Source of the DNA: Thozetella sp. PMI_491
Lineage: Eukaryota > Ascomycota > Sordariomycetes > Chaetosphaeriales > Chaetosphaeriaceae
Length of the DNA stretch: 64,000 bases
Assembly (NCBI GenBank): GCA_021432635.1
Contig: MU270065.1
Location: 1 to 64,000, forward strand
Reading direction: 5' to 3'
The notes under the pieces: model-generated
What the model was told of the DNA's origin: nothing
Database searches by the model: none
Seen by the model: the letters and a program-made list of their open reading frames with translations, nothing else
Position numbers and translations under genes: made by a program
Part shown: piece by piece, positions 1 through 10,325 of the stretch
How positions within the stretch are numbered: the first letter of the stretch is position 1
How the letters are laid out: each line of letters starts with the position of its first letter

Positions 1-668
1 ATCTCTCTGTGTCCTGGACTTTTTTTTTTCTTCTGTTGTTGGTATCAGTTCAGCTAGCACTGCCCAAATGATGACCCCCCACAGCTGCTAGCACACGTTC
101 CTCTTCTCATCTACGCAGTTCCTTCTCTGGGCTGCGTGGCGCCTGCTTGCGTTGTCTAACTGCCATTGGTGAACCATTTTCCGGTTTGGTGCAGCTCATG
201 GTCCTAAATTGCCCTCCCACCCCCAATCCCAGCCCCTCTTCCCCCTGGCGACCAGTGATGCAGCCGGTTCCTTGATTTAAAAAAAATATCCTGCGACAGC
301 CCCGTCGGGATCCACTATCACCCCCCTCGTCTCCCCCCAACCCACCCCAAACCAGAAAGGGCGTCCCGTTGGCCGATGGAGCCTTGAAGAAGCTCTGATA
401 AACCCACTCGGCTCCAGCCACCACTGGAACACGGGCCACACAATGCCCGCCCAGCCCGTTTCCCGCTTAGACCCACACGAGCACTGATACAGATCATCCG
501 TCGTCATCACGATCTCTGTCGCTTTCCTTTCTCCACAATCAAACCTGCCGAAACCCGTAACATCAAAGCGAGATTGGAACTCGAGCTCACCACAATCCAT
601 CTTTCTAGTCCCCACCAGAGAGATATCCATCGCCGGCAAGCTTGTCCAAGCTGGTCACCGCCGCTAAA
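1..668. other. 5' region of the DUF2406 gene
   Basis: There is no gene here. The stretch is pyrimidine-rich, especially 200-560, and looks like the promoter and leader of the gene starting at 669. Open frames on the minus strand are low-complexity and unrelated to any family I know. Confidence 0.5.
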
Positions 669-856
669 ATGGCGGCATACAACCACCACCCTCTGCCCGC
701 CCCGCCGGGTGACGAGCAACTGAGCCCGCTGTCTCCTCAGACCAGTAACCTGTCTCCCCAGACCAGCAACCTCTACCAGCAGCCGTCGCCGCCGCAGCAC
801 CAATATCCGGTCCAGCCACAAGGCCAGTACGGACAACCGAATCCATACCAGCAGCC

Positions 857-887
<31 letters not shown>

Positions 888-2275
888 GCCTCTTTCCCCC
901 CGGCGCCGCCGCCGCACCAACAGGCACCCCAGTACCAGTCTCAGCGCCAGTCCCAGCAGCAGCCGCCGCCGCCGCCCCAACAGCAGCCGCAACGTCCTGC
1001 ACCAGCTGCTGCCCCCGTGCGACCGGCAAACCAGAGCCGCAAGTCCCGAGGCTTCAGCTTCCGATCAAACGGCTCTCAGGACCTTCACGAGACGTCGGCT
1101 GAGAAGGAAGCTAAGCGGCTCCATTCCAAGGCGGACCCCACCCTTGCCATCAGCGAGATGGAACCCGGTAAGTCGCCTTTGCCCTTATCTCAACGGTCTC
1201 GGAACCTATTTGCTGATGAGAAGAACAGCTGCCGTCGCCGCAGGCGTCCGATCGTCGCTGGCATCGGTCCGTGATATCCAGCACCGTGACCAGACCGGCC
1301 AGCTGATCAGTAAGTGACTGGATGGCGATAACATCAAGTACCTGGCGCAATTGCTAACCCCGCCGCTTCCCAGCCGAGCCCGACCGATCCAACCCGACTC
1401 GCTGGCGCTTCGAGCGACCGCTGGCTACTATCAACTCGTTTCAGGAGGCGATTGAAAGTGGGTACGCGCGAGAATCGGTGTACTCCCGGAGGCATTCAAC
1501 TGCGCCAGGTACATTCCCTGAGCACCTTGCAATTAAGAGAATGCAGGCTCAAGCGCATAATGCCCTAGGCACCGCAGAGCGTTTTAATCCTCGGGCCAGC
1601 ATGGCCGCCGCGTCGCGCGAGTACAACCGCAACAGCTACTACGGTAACCGACCCCAGTCGGTCATGTACGGTGGCTACGAGAACGAGCAGCAAGACGAGT
1701 ACCTCGGTCCTCGCCAGCACTCTTATGGGTACCCCAACGTCTCGCAGCAACCATGGCCCACGGGCCCTCCCCGGCGCGGCCAGCCCAGCCGCATGTCATC
1801 GGAGCCGCAGTTTCGTGGCCCTCGGCAGAACTACCCCCCGAACGTGTACCCGGTGTCCGGCAATCAGCAGTCCCGAGAGACGGTGGCCTCCGGCTCGGGC
1901 AGCGGCGGCTCGGTGGAGCACGCAGGATATCAAACTGACCCGACTAGTGACAACAGTTCGATTGAGCGCAAGCAATCTCCACCCCAGCCCCCGAACGACT
2001 ATGGCATTGGGTTCAGCCAAGGAAGCGCCCAGCCCCAGGCCTTCACCGTTGGCATCAAGAACCCTGGTATCGCTGGCCCGTCGTACAGCAACTACCAGGG
2101 CAACTCGCGGCCCAACTATGCGAACGCCCCGCCGGTCCCGCAGAAGGATATGCATGCTAAGAACGCGATCCTGCGGAAGCCGACAGCTGCGTCCATAAGC
2201 CAGGCACAGCAACGGCCTGCCGGCCTGGAGAAGCGGAAGAGCTGGTTCGGTCGGCGTTTCAGCAAGAATAACTAG
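669..2275 (+). CDS. DUF2406 family protein, Gln/Pro-rich
   Basis: Hand-spliced from three exons, 669-1167, 1229-1309 and 1374-2275, giving about 493 aa. Donors are GTAAGT in both introns. The first acceptor could instead be at 1243, which would drop five residues in frame. The start is the ATG in the context AAAATGG; the reading frame upstream has no better start. The N-terminus is low complexity, with a pure (CAG)9 run coding polyglutamine. The middle part, from the SFRSNG stretch through RDIQHRD, EPDRSNPTRWRFERPL and INSFQEAIE, matches my memory of the fungal DUF2406 domain (yeast YMR295C/YGR273C type). The remainder is Ser/Asn/Gln/Pro-rich and disordered, ending in a basic KRKSWFGRRF tail. 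The biochemical function of this family is not known. Domain assignment is by eye and fairly sure. Confidence 0.8.
858..884 (+). repeat. (CAG)9 microsatellite coding polyGln
   Basis: Nine uninterrupted CAG units in frame in exon 1 of the DUF2406 gene, followed by CAA. It lies in a wider Gln/Pro-rich region (about 770-1010). Confidence 0.95.
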
Positions 2276-3872
2276 AAGTTGTGTGGAAAGTTCGACAAGG
2301 ACTTTGCTAGCGACACGACGATTGAGCCGGAACCGACCTTCACCAAACCACCCACCACCCAACCTCCCTCTGGCCCGGACGATCGCAGCCACGGTGCCAA
2401 TCCAAAATTACCTGACCAGGCCGATCAGCAACCGGCTGGACAGGACTCCAACAACCAAGCTTAAAGAGAGGGTGTGCCAACGAACTTCCAATTCCAATGG
2501 CCCCATCTCTTAACCCCGTACATTCGACATCAGCGCTACCTCGATCACCCATCCCGTGAGTGTGTTATTCGGGGCTAGTTGTCGCTGTCATTGCGCCCCA
2601 AAAATGGCCACGACACCATGACCGATTTGGACTTTGTGTTTTTCATCTTTGCGTTTCCTTTTGCGGCTTGATTGAGTACTTTGTTGAACGATATACCCGG
2701 CCTTATCTCTCGGCACTTTGATTTGAGAGGAGAGGCAAGTTTGGCAGGACATTGGAGAGACGAATCTTTGATGGTTTCTTCTGTCGTCCATATTCCTCGA
2801 CCCCCCGGATCTTGTTGAAGTCAAGGACGGGATCTACCTACATACACGCGGCATAACAGTTGCCTCAGGGGGGATTTGGCGTTTTGTACATGTTCTGCAT
2901 GGTCTTCCGAGATGAGAGAGTAAGGGGGGCGAAAATAATCACGACGCAGGAAGGATGGATGTTGGACGTTGCTCTCAGGTGGCTTCATTAATATCTCCTT
3001 TCACGAATTCGCATCCAGCACATGGATCAGCTTCGGTGGTCATGGGCCCCCCTCCCGGGTGCTCATGCCTCCTGGCCCGCCATGTTGCTGATACGGCATA
3101 GGCCGGGCTGCCGCATGGATGGAACGGATTGGAGTGGAAAGATGGACGATGATGGACAACAATGGAGGACGATGGTTATGCTGTTTCAGTGAGCAGGACC
3201 TCGCTTTGGGTCACTCTGGAAACGTGACTTTACAAGCCTCGCGCTATGGCTTGTCGTCACTTGACTAGACTGCAAGGAAATAGCTCACATGGCACAGGTG
3301 GCAGAGGCGTTCTCTGGTCGACAAAGAGGTGCTCATTGTAGGTGCGGCGCCCTCCTGGACCTGCTAGGAGGGAAAACACCTCAGACCACGGCATAAGTGT
3401 CCAAGTACAAGATAGGAGTCGGAGAGAGAAGCAGACCTAGGCTGTGAGATGGCTTCTAGGCCATCTTGATGCCCAGGCTGCCAATTCATGTTCCCGAGTA
3501 TAGAGGTGTCGGACCTAATCAAGGATACCGAGATAGCTGGTGGATGACCAGATACCCCAGGAAGAAGAGGTAGTCAATCAAATATTACCACCGAGATATC
3601 ATTTTGCAGACGGCTTTGTGCATGGATGATGCCTCGTGACCGTTTTTTTGTTCTTATTTGGATCGAGGTAAGCTGTAGAAATCGTACACACGTGAGACTA
3701 CCTGGCAAGGTGGAAGGGTGCACCTAGAGGTACGCGGCGCCTTCTCTTGAAACTGCTATTGTGGAAGATGCCGTCAAAGCACGTCGCCTGGGAGAAAAGC
3801 CACAGAGCCAGAAAGTAGACCAAGATCCTCCACCTCTGGCTTATACGGTATTGGAATAATACACCAGGACGC
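2276..3872. other. intergenic, DUF2406 to VMA21 (convergent)
   Basis: No gene is recognised. The region should hold the 3' ends of both flanking transcripts. There is a GGA/GAT-rich imperfect repeat around 3135-3180. Confidence 0.5.
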
Positions 3873-4387
3873 TTAACGATCCTTCTTCCCTTCCGCCTTC
3901 CCAGCCGCCTGCTCGGACTGGTCTTCCTGCATGGCAACTATCACGTACGCAATGAGGATAACATTAGCCAAGATGGCGGCGAACGCCCCCGCATATGTTG
4001 AGTTGCCTGCTCTTCCGTCAGTCTCTCTCGACAGAGGCATACGAACGCACACATGTGCATGCAGACTGGACATGGGGCGGCCCATGGGCACGTGGGATTC
4101 CCGGGAAAGCCTACCTCCAAAGATGGTGTCCAGCGTCAGGTAATACGACCCGATGGGACCCAGGATCATGGCGACGGTGAAGGCAAGTAGCTTTACAATC
4201 ACGCTCCTTGTGGGAGACTGTCAGTATTCCGTAACGCAGCGGCCGAGGGCCAGAAGCGAAGCTAGACGTACGTGGGGACGGCGGGCGTGATGTTGGAAGG
4301 CTCCGTCGCCGGCCTCGTGCCAGAGACGATGCGGTCTTCCGACTCAAGGGCGATCTTTTCCTGAGAGACAAGCCTGCGAGTAGCCAT
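3873..4387 (-). CDS. VMA21: V-ATPase assembly factor Vma21
   Basis: Three exons on the minus strand, 4387-4272, 4206-4115 and 4006-3873, give 113 aa. Vma21 is a small ER membrane chaperone that helps assemble the V0 sector of the vacuolar H+-ATPase and escorts it out of the ER. Seen here: a short polar N-terminus, a first membrane span across the exon 1/2 join (VPTSVIVKLLAFTVAMILGP), a GSYYLTLDTIFGG loop, and a second span (FAAILANVILIAYVIVAM). The protein ends in KKDR, a KKxx-type dilysine ER-retrieval signal as expected for the family. Both joins restore the conserved sequence without gaps. The length fits the family. The product is confident. Confidence 0.95.
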
Positions 4388-6004
4388 GGTGGGCGTGCAG
4401 CGGATGCCTGGCGGTTTTCCGGGTTGGTGGATTTGGGAAGAAGGCGCGGGGAGATTCTTGAAGCCGCCGCGAGCGTGGAAGGAGGCAGCAAAGTGGTTAG
4501 GTGGTTCCGCTGGCTAGGGGATACGTGCTGGATTTCGTTTGTCGGGGGTTGAAGCTGCCGTTTTGATTCGCTATGCACCCTAGCTAATCACAGAGCTCTC
4601 ATGTGGGGCTCTTAGGTCTCTGAGAGGCCCGCAGACATCGCTTATATGTCGTCCCAAGCTCATCTGGACTTAGTCTTCGTGAGCCACGGCGCATATTTAT
4701 CAAGGAAACCTGAACAGACAAAGTCTAAAGCCTAAACTCCCGAATGAAGAGAGCGTAGATGTGAGTTCACCTACGAGAACGAGATTGAGGTCGACGTCGG
4801 TTGTCTAGGTGACCCCCCTTCACCATGTTGGCCTCGTGGGATTACTGACCACGATGGCCATCAGACAGGCGACGACTGCGAATATAAACTAGACGCAGGC
4901 ATGGAACAAGTTATGGAATGGACATGAGAGCTCTAGCAGCAGAGGATATTGTTGCCGGAGTACGCCACCTGTTAAATTTAGCGGTACCCGATGTTGTGTC
5001 TGACAAGACCGAGAGACGCATATTGCCCCCCTTGTCCTTGTCCCCCTTGGTTTCATGGGGGTGCTGTTCTACAGGGACGACAAAGTTGAGCAGGAGGAGG
5101 AAGAAGATCAACAGGCTAGAAACTACGTCGTAAATATAACCACGACAGGTATCTATTCAGCGCACACGCACGCCAGCATATCCCCTAGCATGCGATGGCA
5201 CCGCTCACAAATGGCTGGTGGGAAGAAGATAGCACAGCAGTTTGAGAAGCTACGCGCCGCAGCCCCTGATAATGTTCAGCTCCAGGGATAAGCAAGGTAG
5301 AAAAGGAATATAGGAGAGAAGACTGCGCTAGGGTGTTGTCACGTATGGGCAATGCATGCATCATTAATTGGGCTCCAAGAAAAGCGGCGGGCCAGCGACC
5401 CGTAGACAATCCCCCAGCAGATCCACCGGCGACCGTGCCTTCGTTTGTCGCGACTTCTAGCGCGACCGCTTGACCCTAGGACCTAGCGATAGAATCGGGA
5501 GAGGAAAAAAAAATTGTCGAACCAATTCGCGTACAGAGAAGATCGCTGAGACACGCATAGGATCTTGGGCAACTGCATTGGCTCAACCACCCTCGAAGGA
5601 CGTTCTCAAGGCCCTCCAAGGCGGCAATCAATTAAGGGATTAGTCCGCGGAGCACGTGGCGACGCGTTCGCGAACCCCACCCTCTTTACGGCCGGGAGCT
5701 CTCCTTTCGCGTCGGTGCACCCGCCATCCGCTGAAATTCTCGTGGAGAAAGTCCCCGCCCCCCATTCTCTTCTCTGCTCTCCACTCCACACCACACGAGA
5801 AGTCTTCACTCGTCTCTCATCTATTTCTCGACCCAACGCCTGAGCATCCTGCTTTCCTTCTGACTTCTGGGTCCCGGTTCCGGAGCTGAGGTCTCCGAAT
5901 TGACCTTCACCGGTCCTCTTCGCTGGCCACGCCCACCACGCTCCTCAGTCACCGCCTCCTCGACCGCCTCTCTCCAACACGCTTCACCCCCCTTCCTCGC
6001 CATC
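4388..6004. other. divergent intergenic region, VMA21 / FUN30
   Basis: 1.6 kb holding the promoters of both divergent genes. The last 450 bases are strongly CT-rich, typical of a fungal leader. The reading frame of FUN30 is open back to about 5900 but lacks an upstream ATG. No extra gene seen. Confidence 0.5.
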
Positions 6005-9000
6005 ATGGCGCACTCAAGGCTAACCCAGCCAACTCAGCTGATTTCCAAACCCTCGTCTTCGTCCCGTGCGGCCTCTGGTGCGAGAAAGGATCCCATCAGT
6101 TTTCTGGACGACATCGAAGACGATGACCTCCTGAGTATGGTCGAGAGCTCACCCTACTTCACACAAGCTACCCAGGTCGTAGCCGGACCGCCTGTCCTGA
6201 AGAGACAGCCGCCGCCTACTGCAGCCCGCCGCTCTTCCTCTCCGCTCCGAATCGAAGTGCCCGCCTCGTCGCCACTTTCAGCAAAGAAACTTCCTTATGC
6301 GCCCCCCCGAGCCGGACGGCTCGCCAACATGATGGCTCCCGCTGGCACATCGTACAGGGCCCCTCCCCGCCCCCCTGCCCCGAAGAAAATCGAGCACATT
6401 GCAATTCCCGATTCCGACGACGAGCTGACCAGACCTCGGTATGAGGACTCGTCGGACGACGGCGAGCCCGCTCGGGGGACGATCCAGCCAACTTCGTTTA
6501 AGCGAAAGGAGCCACCCCCTGCGACAAGCTCCAACGTTACCAGCCCTGTCAAGCCCCACAGTCCTGCACGTGGCAACTACCACAAGTTGGCTGAGAACCG
6601 GGTCGAGGCTGCGGCCAAGAAGTTGTTGGACAAGGTGAAGCGCAGGTATACCCTGGCGGAGTGCCGAGCTGCCTTACTCGAGTGCGGGCTTGATATGGGC
6701 GAGGCAGAATCTTTCCTCTTCGAGCACACGTCTCTGTCGCAACGCTCCAGCCAGAGCTCAGCCGTCTCCAGCAAGTCCAGCCAGAGCTCAGCGCCCTCGA
6801 TAAAGATGGCAGGCAATGCAATTCTGCTCTCGTCCGACAATGAGGCTGAGCACTCGCCGGCACCTCCGCCAAAGCGACGCCGCCTGATGCAGGGACGCCG
6901 ACGCCGGTCCTCGCTCCAGAGCTCGCCTCTGAAGCTGAGCCAAAGCAAGCCTGAGCCAGTGTCCCAGGTCATTGATCTTACGACAGACGATGAGGAGTTC
7001 CAGGGAGACCCCTTGTCCCCGTCACCCGACACCAATGACGAGTTCGACGACCGCATGCTGAATTATCTCAACAATTGTGACAAAGTGCAGCTAATGGCCA
7101 TCGCGAACATCAAGGAGGCAAACGCCGAGGCAATGCTGAAGCACCAGCCTTTCCTCACGCTGAATTCTGCGCGGGATGTTACCATTCCGCACAAAAAGGG
7201 CGGCAGGATGACCCAGTTGGCCCTCGGCGAGCAGATTGTCGATGCCATCCAGGAGTATGCCTCTGCTCTTGACGGCATCGACCACGTCATTGCTGCCTGC
7301 GATAGGAAGGCAGCTACCATCCGAGCCGCCACGTCGGCCTGGAAGGTCGACGTGACCGGCACAAATCGAGCCGAAGCAGTCGGAGAACATGGACAGCCCA
7401 TGACGCCGGAGAGCATCAGCGGCGGAGGAAACCTGGTCGACCTACCGATCTCTAAGGAACCCTCTCAGATGCAAGGAAATTGCACCATGAAGCCGTACCA
7501 GCTGTACGGTCTGAACTGGATGTACCTGCTCTACGAGAGAGGTTTTGGCGGCATCTTAGCGGACGACATGGGGCTCGGCAAGACTTGCCAGGTCATCTCT
7601 CTCATGTGTGCCATCGTCGACAACTTTGACAAACGGGGAGCGGCGCATGGCGATCGGCCCTGGCCGAACCTGGTCGTGGTGCCGCCATCCACATTGGCCA
7701 ACTGGGAGGCCGAGTTCCAGAAGTTCGCGCCCGACATGCGCGTCATATCCTATTGCGGCCCGCAAGCCGAGCGTGATGACATTGCCGAGGCGATCCTTGA
7801 AAGCCCCGACGACTACCACGTCATCCTCACCACCTACACTCAGCTCGGCCGACCCGCCGACATCGACAACCTACGGCAAATTCGCCCCATCGTAGCCGTC
7901 TTCGACGAGGGGCACAAGATGAAGAACCCCAAGACAAAGATCTACCGCGACCTCATCCGAATTCCAGCGACCTGGCGCCTGCTTCTGACGGGCACCCCGG
8001 TCCAGAACAACATCATGGAAATGATCGCCCTGCTCCAGTTCGTTGAGCCGAGCCTCTTCCAGGACCATTTCGAGGATCTCGAGGCACTCTTCAACCAGAA
8101 GGTCTCGCTCGCCGACGTATCGAAAGGAGCGCTCCTCTTCAGCGAGCGGGTCGCTCGAGCACGCACCATCCTCGAACCCTTCATCCTCCAGCGTCGCAAG
8201 GAACAGGTCTTGCGGAGCCTACCGGTGAAGACGTCCCGGGTCGTGTACTGCGACCTGGACAAGAACCAACATGACTTGTACAAGGGCTTCGAGAGGCAGT
8301 TTAGGAAGGCAGACGCGCCTCAAGCAAAGCCGAAGGGGCGCAACAATGACAACAACAACGTCTGGATGCAGCTACGCAAGTCTGCTATCCACCCGCAGCT
8401 GTTCCGCCGCGCTTTTGATGACGCGACCGTGGCGAAGATGGCGAAGACCCTCATCCGCTCGGTGCCGCAAGACGAGCTCCGGCAGGACAACCTGGAGCAT
8501 CTCACCAATGAGCTCATGGCATGCTCCGACTTCGAGTTACACCTATGGTGCCGTGACTACAAGTGCATTCGCGCCTTGGACTTGCCCGACAAATCATGGA
8601 CGGATTGTGCAAAGGTTCAGAAGATGATTGAACTTGTCCGGGGGTACAAGGAGAACGGCGACCGTGCGCTCATCTTTACACGCTTTGCAAAGGTCATTGA
8701 GATTCTCGCCGAGTCGCTCGCGTCCGAGGGCATCGCCCACCTCGCCCTGCAAGGGAACACGGACGTTGGAGAGCGGCAGGATCTCATCAACCAGTTCACC
8801 GAAGACTCCGACATCACCGTCTTTCTTCTCACGACCGGCGCAGGCGGCACCGGCATCAACCTGGTCGCCGCGAACAAGGTCATTATTTTCGACCAGTCTG
8901 ACAATCCCCAGGATGACCTGCAGGCTGAGAACCGCGCCCACCGTCTCGGCCAAACCCGCGACGTCGAGATTGTCAAACTGGTATCAAGGGACACGATCGA

Positions 9001-9214
9001 AGAGCTGGTACAGAAAGCTTGCGAAAAGAAGCTCGAATTAGCTAATAAGGTAGTCGGATGGGAAGGCGGCGATCCTAGCATGACGTCCGCGGAGATGGAA
9101 GCTTCCATCCGCCGGGAGCTCATGGCCAAGGACAGCTCTCCCGAGTCCACCGGCTCGCCAGAGCCTGCGGAGGGCGAGCCAGGCCATACGTCCCGCCGGA
9201 AACGCGCGAATTAA
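6005..9214 (+). CDS. FUN30: SNF2-family chromatin remodeller Fun30/Fft (SMARCAD1 type)
   Basis: Single-exon gene of 1069 aa. Fun30/Fft/SMARCAD1 proteins are ATP-dependent nucleosome remodellers acting in heterochromatin silencing and DNA-end resection. The N-terminal 440 residues are Ser/Pro-rich and disordered with NLS-like KRRR clusters. A CUE-like helical patch (KLLDKVKRRYTLAECRAALL, about residues 200-240) is where the family carries ubiquitin-binding CUE domains. The ATPase core has DDMGLGKT (Walker A, about residue 520), DEGH (motif II, about 633; Gly instead of Ala is usual in this subfamily), LTGTPVQNN (about 660) and HRLGQTRDVE (motif VI, about 979). All catalytic motifs are intact. 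The chosen ATG has context ATCATGGC; the frame is open 105 bases further upstream without an ATG. It lies divergent from VMA21. Confidence 0.95.
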   Translation: MAHSRLTQPTQLISKPSSSSRAASGARKDPISFLDDIEDDDLLSMVESSPYFTQATQVVAGPPVLKRQPPPTAARRSSSPLRIEVPASSPLSAKKLPYAPPRAGRLANMMAPAGTSYRAPPRPPAPKKIEHIAIPDSDDELTRPRYEDSSDDGEPARGTIQPTSFKRKEPPPATSSNVTSPVKPHSPARGNYHKLAENRVEAAAKKLLDKVKRRYTLAECRAALLECGLDMGEAESFLFEHTSLSQRSSQSSAVSSKSSQSSAPSIKMAGNAILLSSDNEAEHSPAPPPKRRRLMQGRRRRSSLQSSPLKLSQSKPEPVSQVIDLTTDDEEFQGDPLSPSPDTNDEFDDRMLNYLNNCDKVQLMAIANIKEANAEAMLKHQPFLTLNSARDVTIPHKKGGRMTQLALGEQIVDAIQEYASALDGIDHVIAACDRKAATIRAATSAWKVDVTGTNRAEAVGEHGQPMTPESISGGGNLVDLPISKEPSQMQGNCTMKPYQLYGLNWMYLLYERGFGGILADDMGLGKTCQVISLMCAIVDNFDKRGAAHGDRPWPNLVVVPPSTLANWEAEFQKFAPDMRVISYCGPQAERDDIAEAILESPDDYHVILTTYTQLGRPADIDNLRQIRPIVAVFDEGHKMKNPKTKIYRDLIRIPATWRLLLTGTPVQNNIMEMIALLQFVEPSLFQDHFEDLEALFNQKVSLADVSKGALLFSERVARARTILEPFILQRRKEQVLRSLPVKTSRVVYCDLDKNQHDLYKGFERQFRKADAPQAKPKGRNNDNNNVWMQLRKSAIHPQLFRRAFDDATVAKMAKTLIRSVPQDELRQDNLEHLTNELMACSDFELHLWCRDYKCIRALDLPDKSWTDCAKVQKMIELVRGYKENGDRALIFTRFAKVIEILAESLASEGIAHLALQGNTDVGERQDLINQFTEDSDITVFLLTTGAGGTGINLVAANKVIIFDQSDNPQDDLQAENRAHRLGQTRDVEIVKLVSRDTIEELVQKACEKKLELANKVVGWEGGDPSMTSAEMEASIRRELMAKDSSPESTGSPEPAEGEPGHTSRRKRAN

Positions 9215-9951
9215 GCGTGGCCTGGAGTGCTGCGGGCATTGTTGTGGTGGCGGATGGACAGCAATGCCATGTTCGTCGCATTGATCGATTTGGGAGTGTT
9301 CTTCGTCTTCCCCGACTGCTTGGGCTCGAGGAGATGCCTAGGCGGCAGTCTCACCATGCCGAGACAGACGTGTCGGTCTAAGTTGTCTTAAAACTTGTCG
9401 AGCTATGACGATTCCGAAGCAGGCCGGGAGAGGGGACGAGGGGAGAAGGCGAGGTCTGCTGCTGTCTGCACAGCTCGCCGACTGGGGAGAGGAAATTGCT
9501 TCGTGTCTGTTGGTTTGCAAGGCGTTCAGGGAGGGCTTAAGTCCGTTGATACCCTTAGATACGAGGGCCCTTGAGTGCCCCTTAGATTTCGTAGGGACGG
9601 CGCTTAATTTGTTAGATCTAGAGCTAATAGAGAGATAGCTAATATGAGAAGGTATCCCGCATCTAAGCTGTAAGCGTACCCTGTCTGACTACATGCTCGC
9701 TTATCTTTCTGAATGGTAGGCGTGGATGAGCTTGGCTTTCGGTGCAAACATGTGCTGATCTGACATAGCTGCTGTGTATCAAAGGCTGTCTTACAAAAGA
9801 CTGACATGGACCCCCACTCAGTGGTTCGGCCGGTGTGGGCCAGATGCATAGGATGCTCTGTGGGCGCATAACTGCCTTATCTACCCGAATGTTTGTTGAA
9901 AAGCTCTCGCATTTGCATGTGCTTGTGCCTGCCGACAGGGTTCTCAACGAG

Positions 9952-9979
9952 CCTGGAATGCGGGGGCCCGCATTCCAGG
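9952..9979. repeat. perfect 28-bp inverted repeat
   Basis: The arms CCTGGAATGCGGG and CCCGCATTCCAGG are exact reverse complements of 13 bp around a GG spacer. It lies about 310 bp before the patatin-like start codon. It could form a stable hairpin or be a dimeric factor site; the function is not known. Confidence 0.9.
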
Positions 9980-10224
9980 GGTGGTGCTTAGGCTAGGTTT
10001 TCACATGCCAGTGGCGGGGGGAAGGGGGGGGGGTGGCCTGAAGCTTCCCCATATGACGCCAATCAAGAGCTTCCGAGTTCCGGCCTTCTGCCCTGCTGAC
10101 CATCCAAAAAAACAGCCGACCTCAGCAACTCCAACTCCCTCGGCTGCCCGCCACGCTCACTCGTTCGCTCGCCCACGCTCTCTCCTCCTCTCGCTCTCTC
10201 ACTCCCGGTCGCCCATCTGTGAAC

Positions 10225-10257
10225 ATGGAGCACTCTCTGAATTGCCGTAACCCTTAA
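10225..10257 (+). other. upstream open frame (10 codons)
   Basis: ATG GAG CAC ... CCT TAA directly before the patatin-like start. If present in the mature leader it would be translated before the main frame. Not shown to be transcribed. Confidence 0.35.
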
Positions 10258-10262
10258 CGCAA

Positions 10263-10325
10263 ATGCTTCGGAGAGTTCCCTCGACACGAGAATGGGGTCG
10301 GTGCTCGTCGCGATCTGGCGAATGA
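10263..10325 (+). other. upstream open frame overlapping the main start codon
   Basis: A 20-codon frame starts 29 bases before the chosen ATG of the patatin-like gene, in another frame, and ends inside its exon 1. It would repress the main start unless transcription begins downstream of it. Confidence 0.35.

Larger units (their letters stand above)
9215..10291. other. intergenic, FUN30 3' end to patatin-like gene
   Basis: No gene seen. It contains a perfect inverted repeat (9952-9979), a G-rich tract (10013-10036), a pyrimidine-rich leader (10110-10200), and two short upstream open frames described in the findings. Confidence 0.6.
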
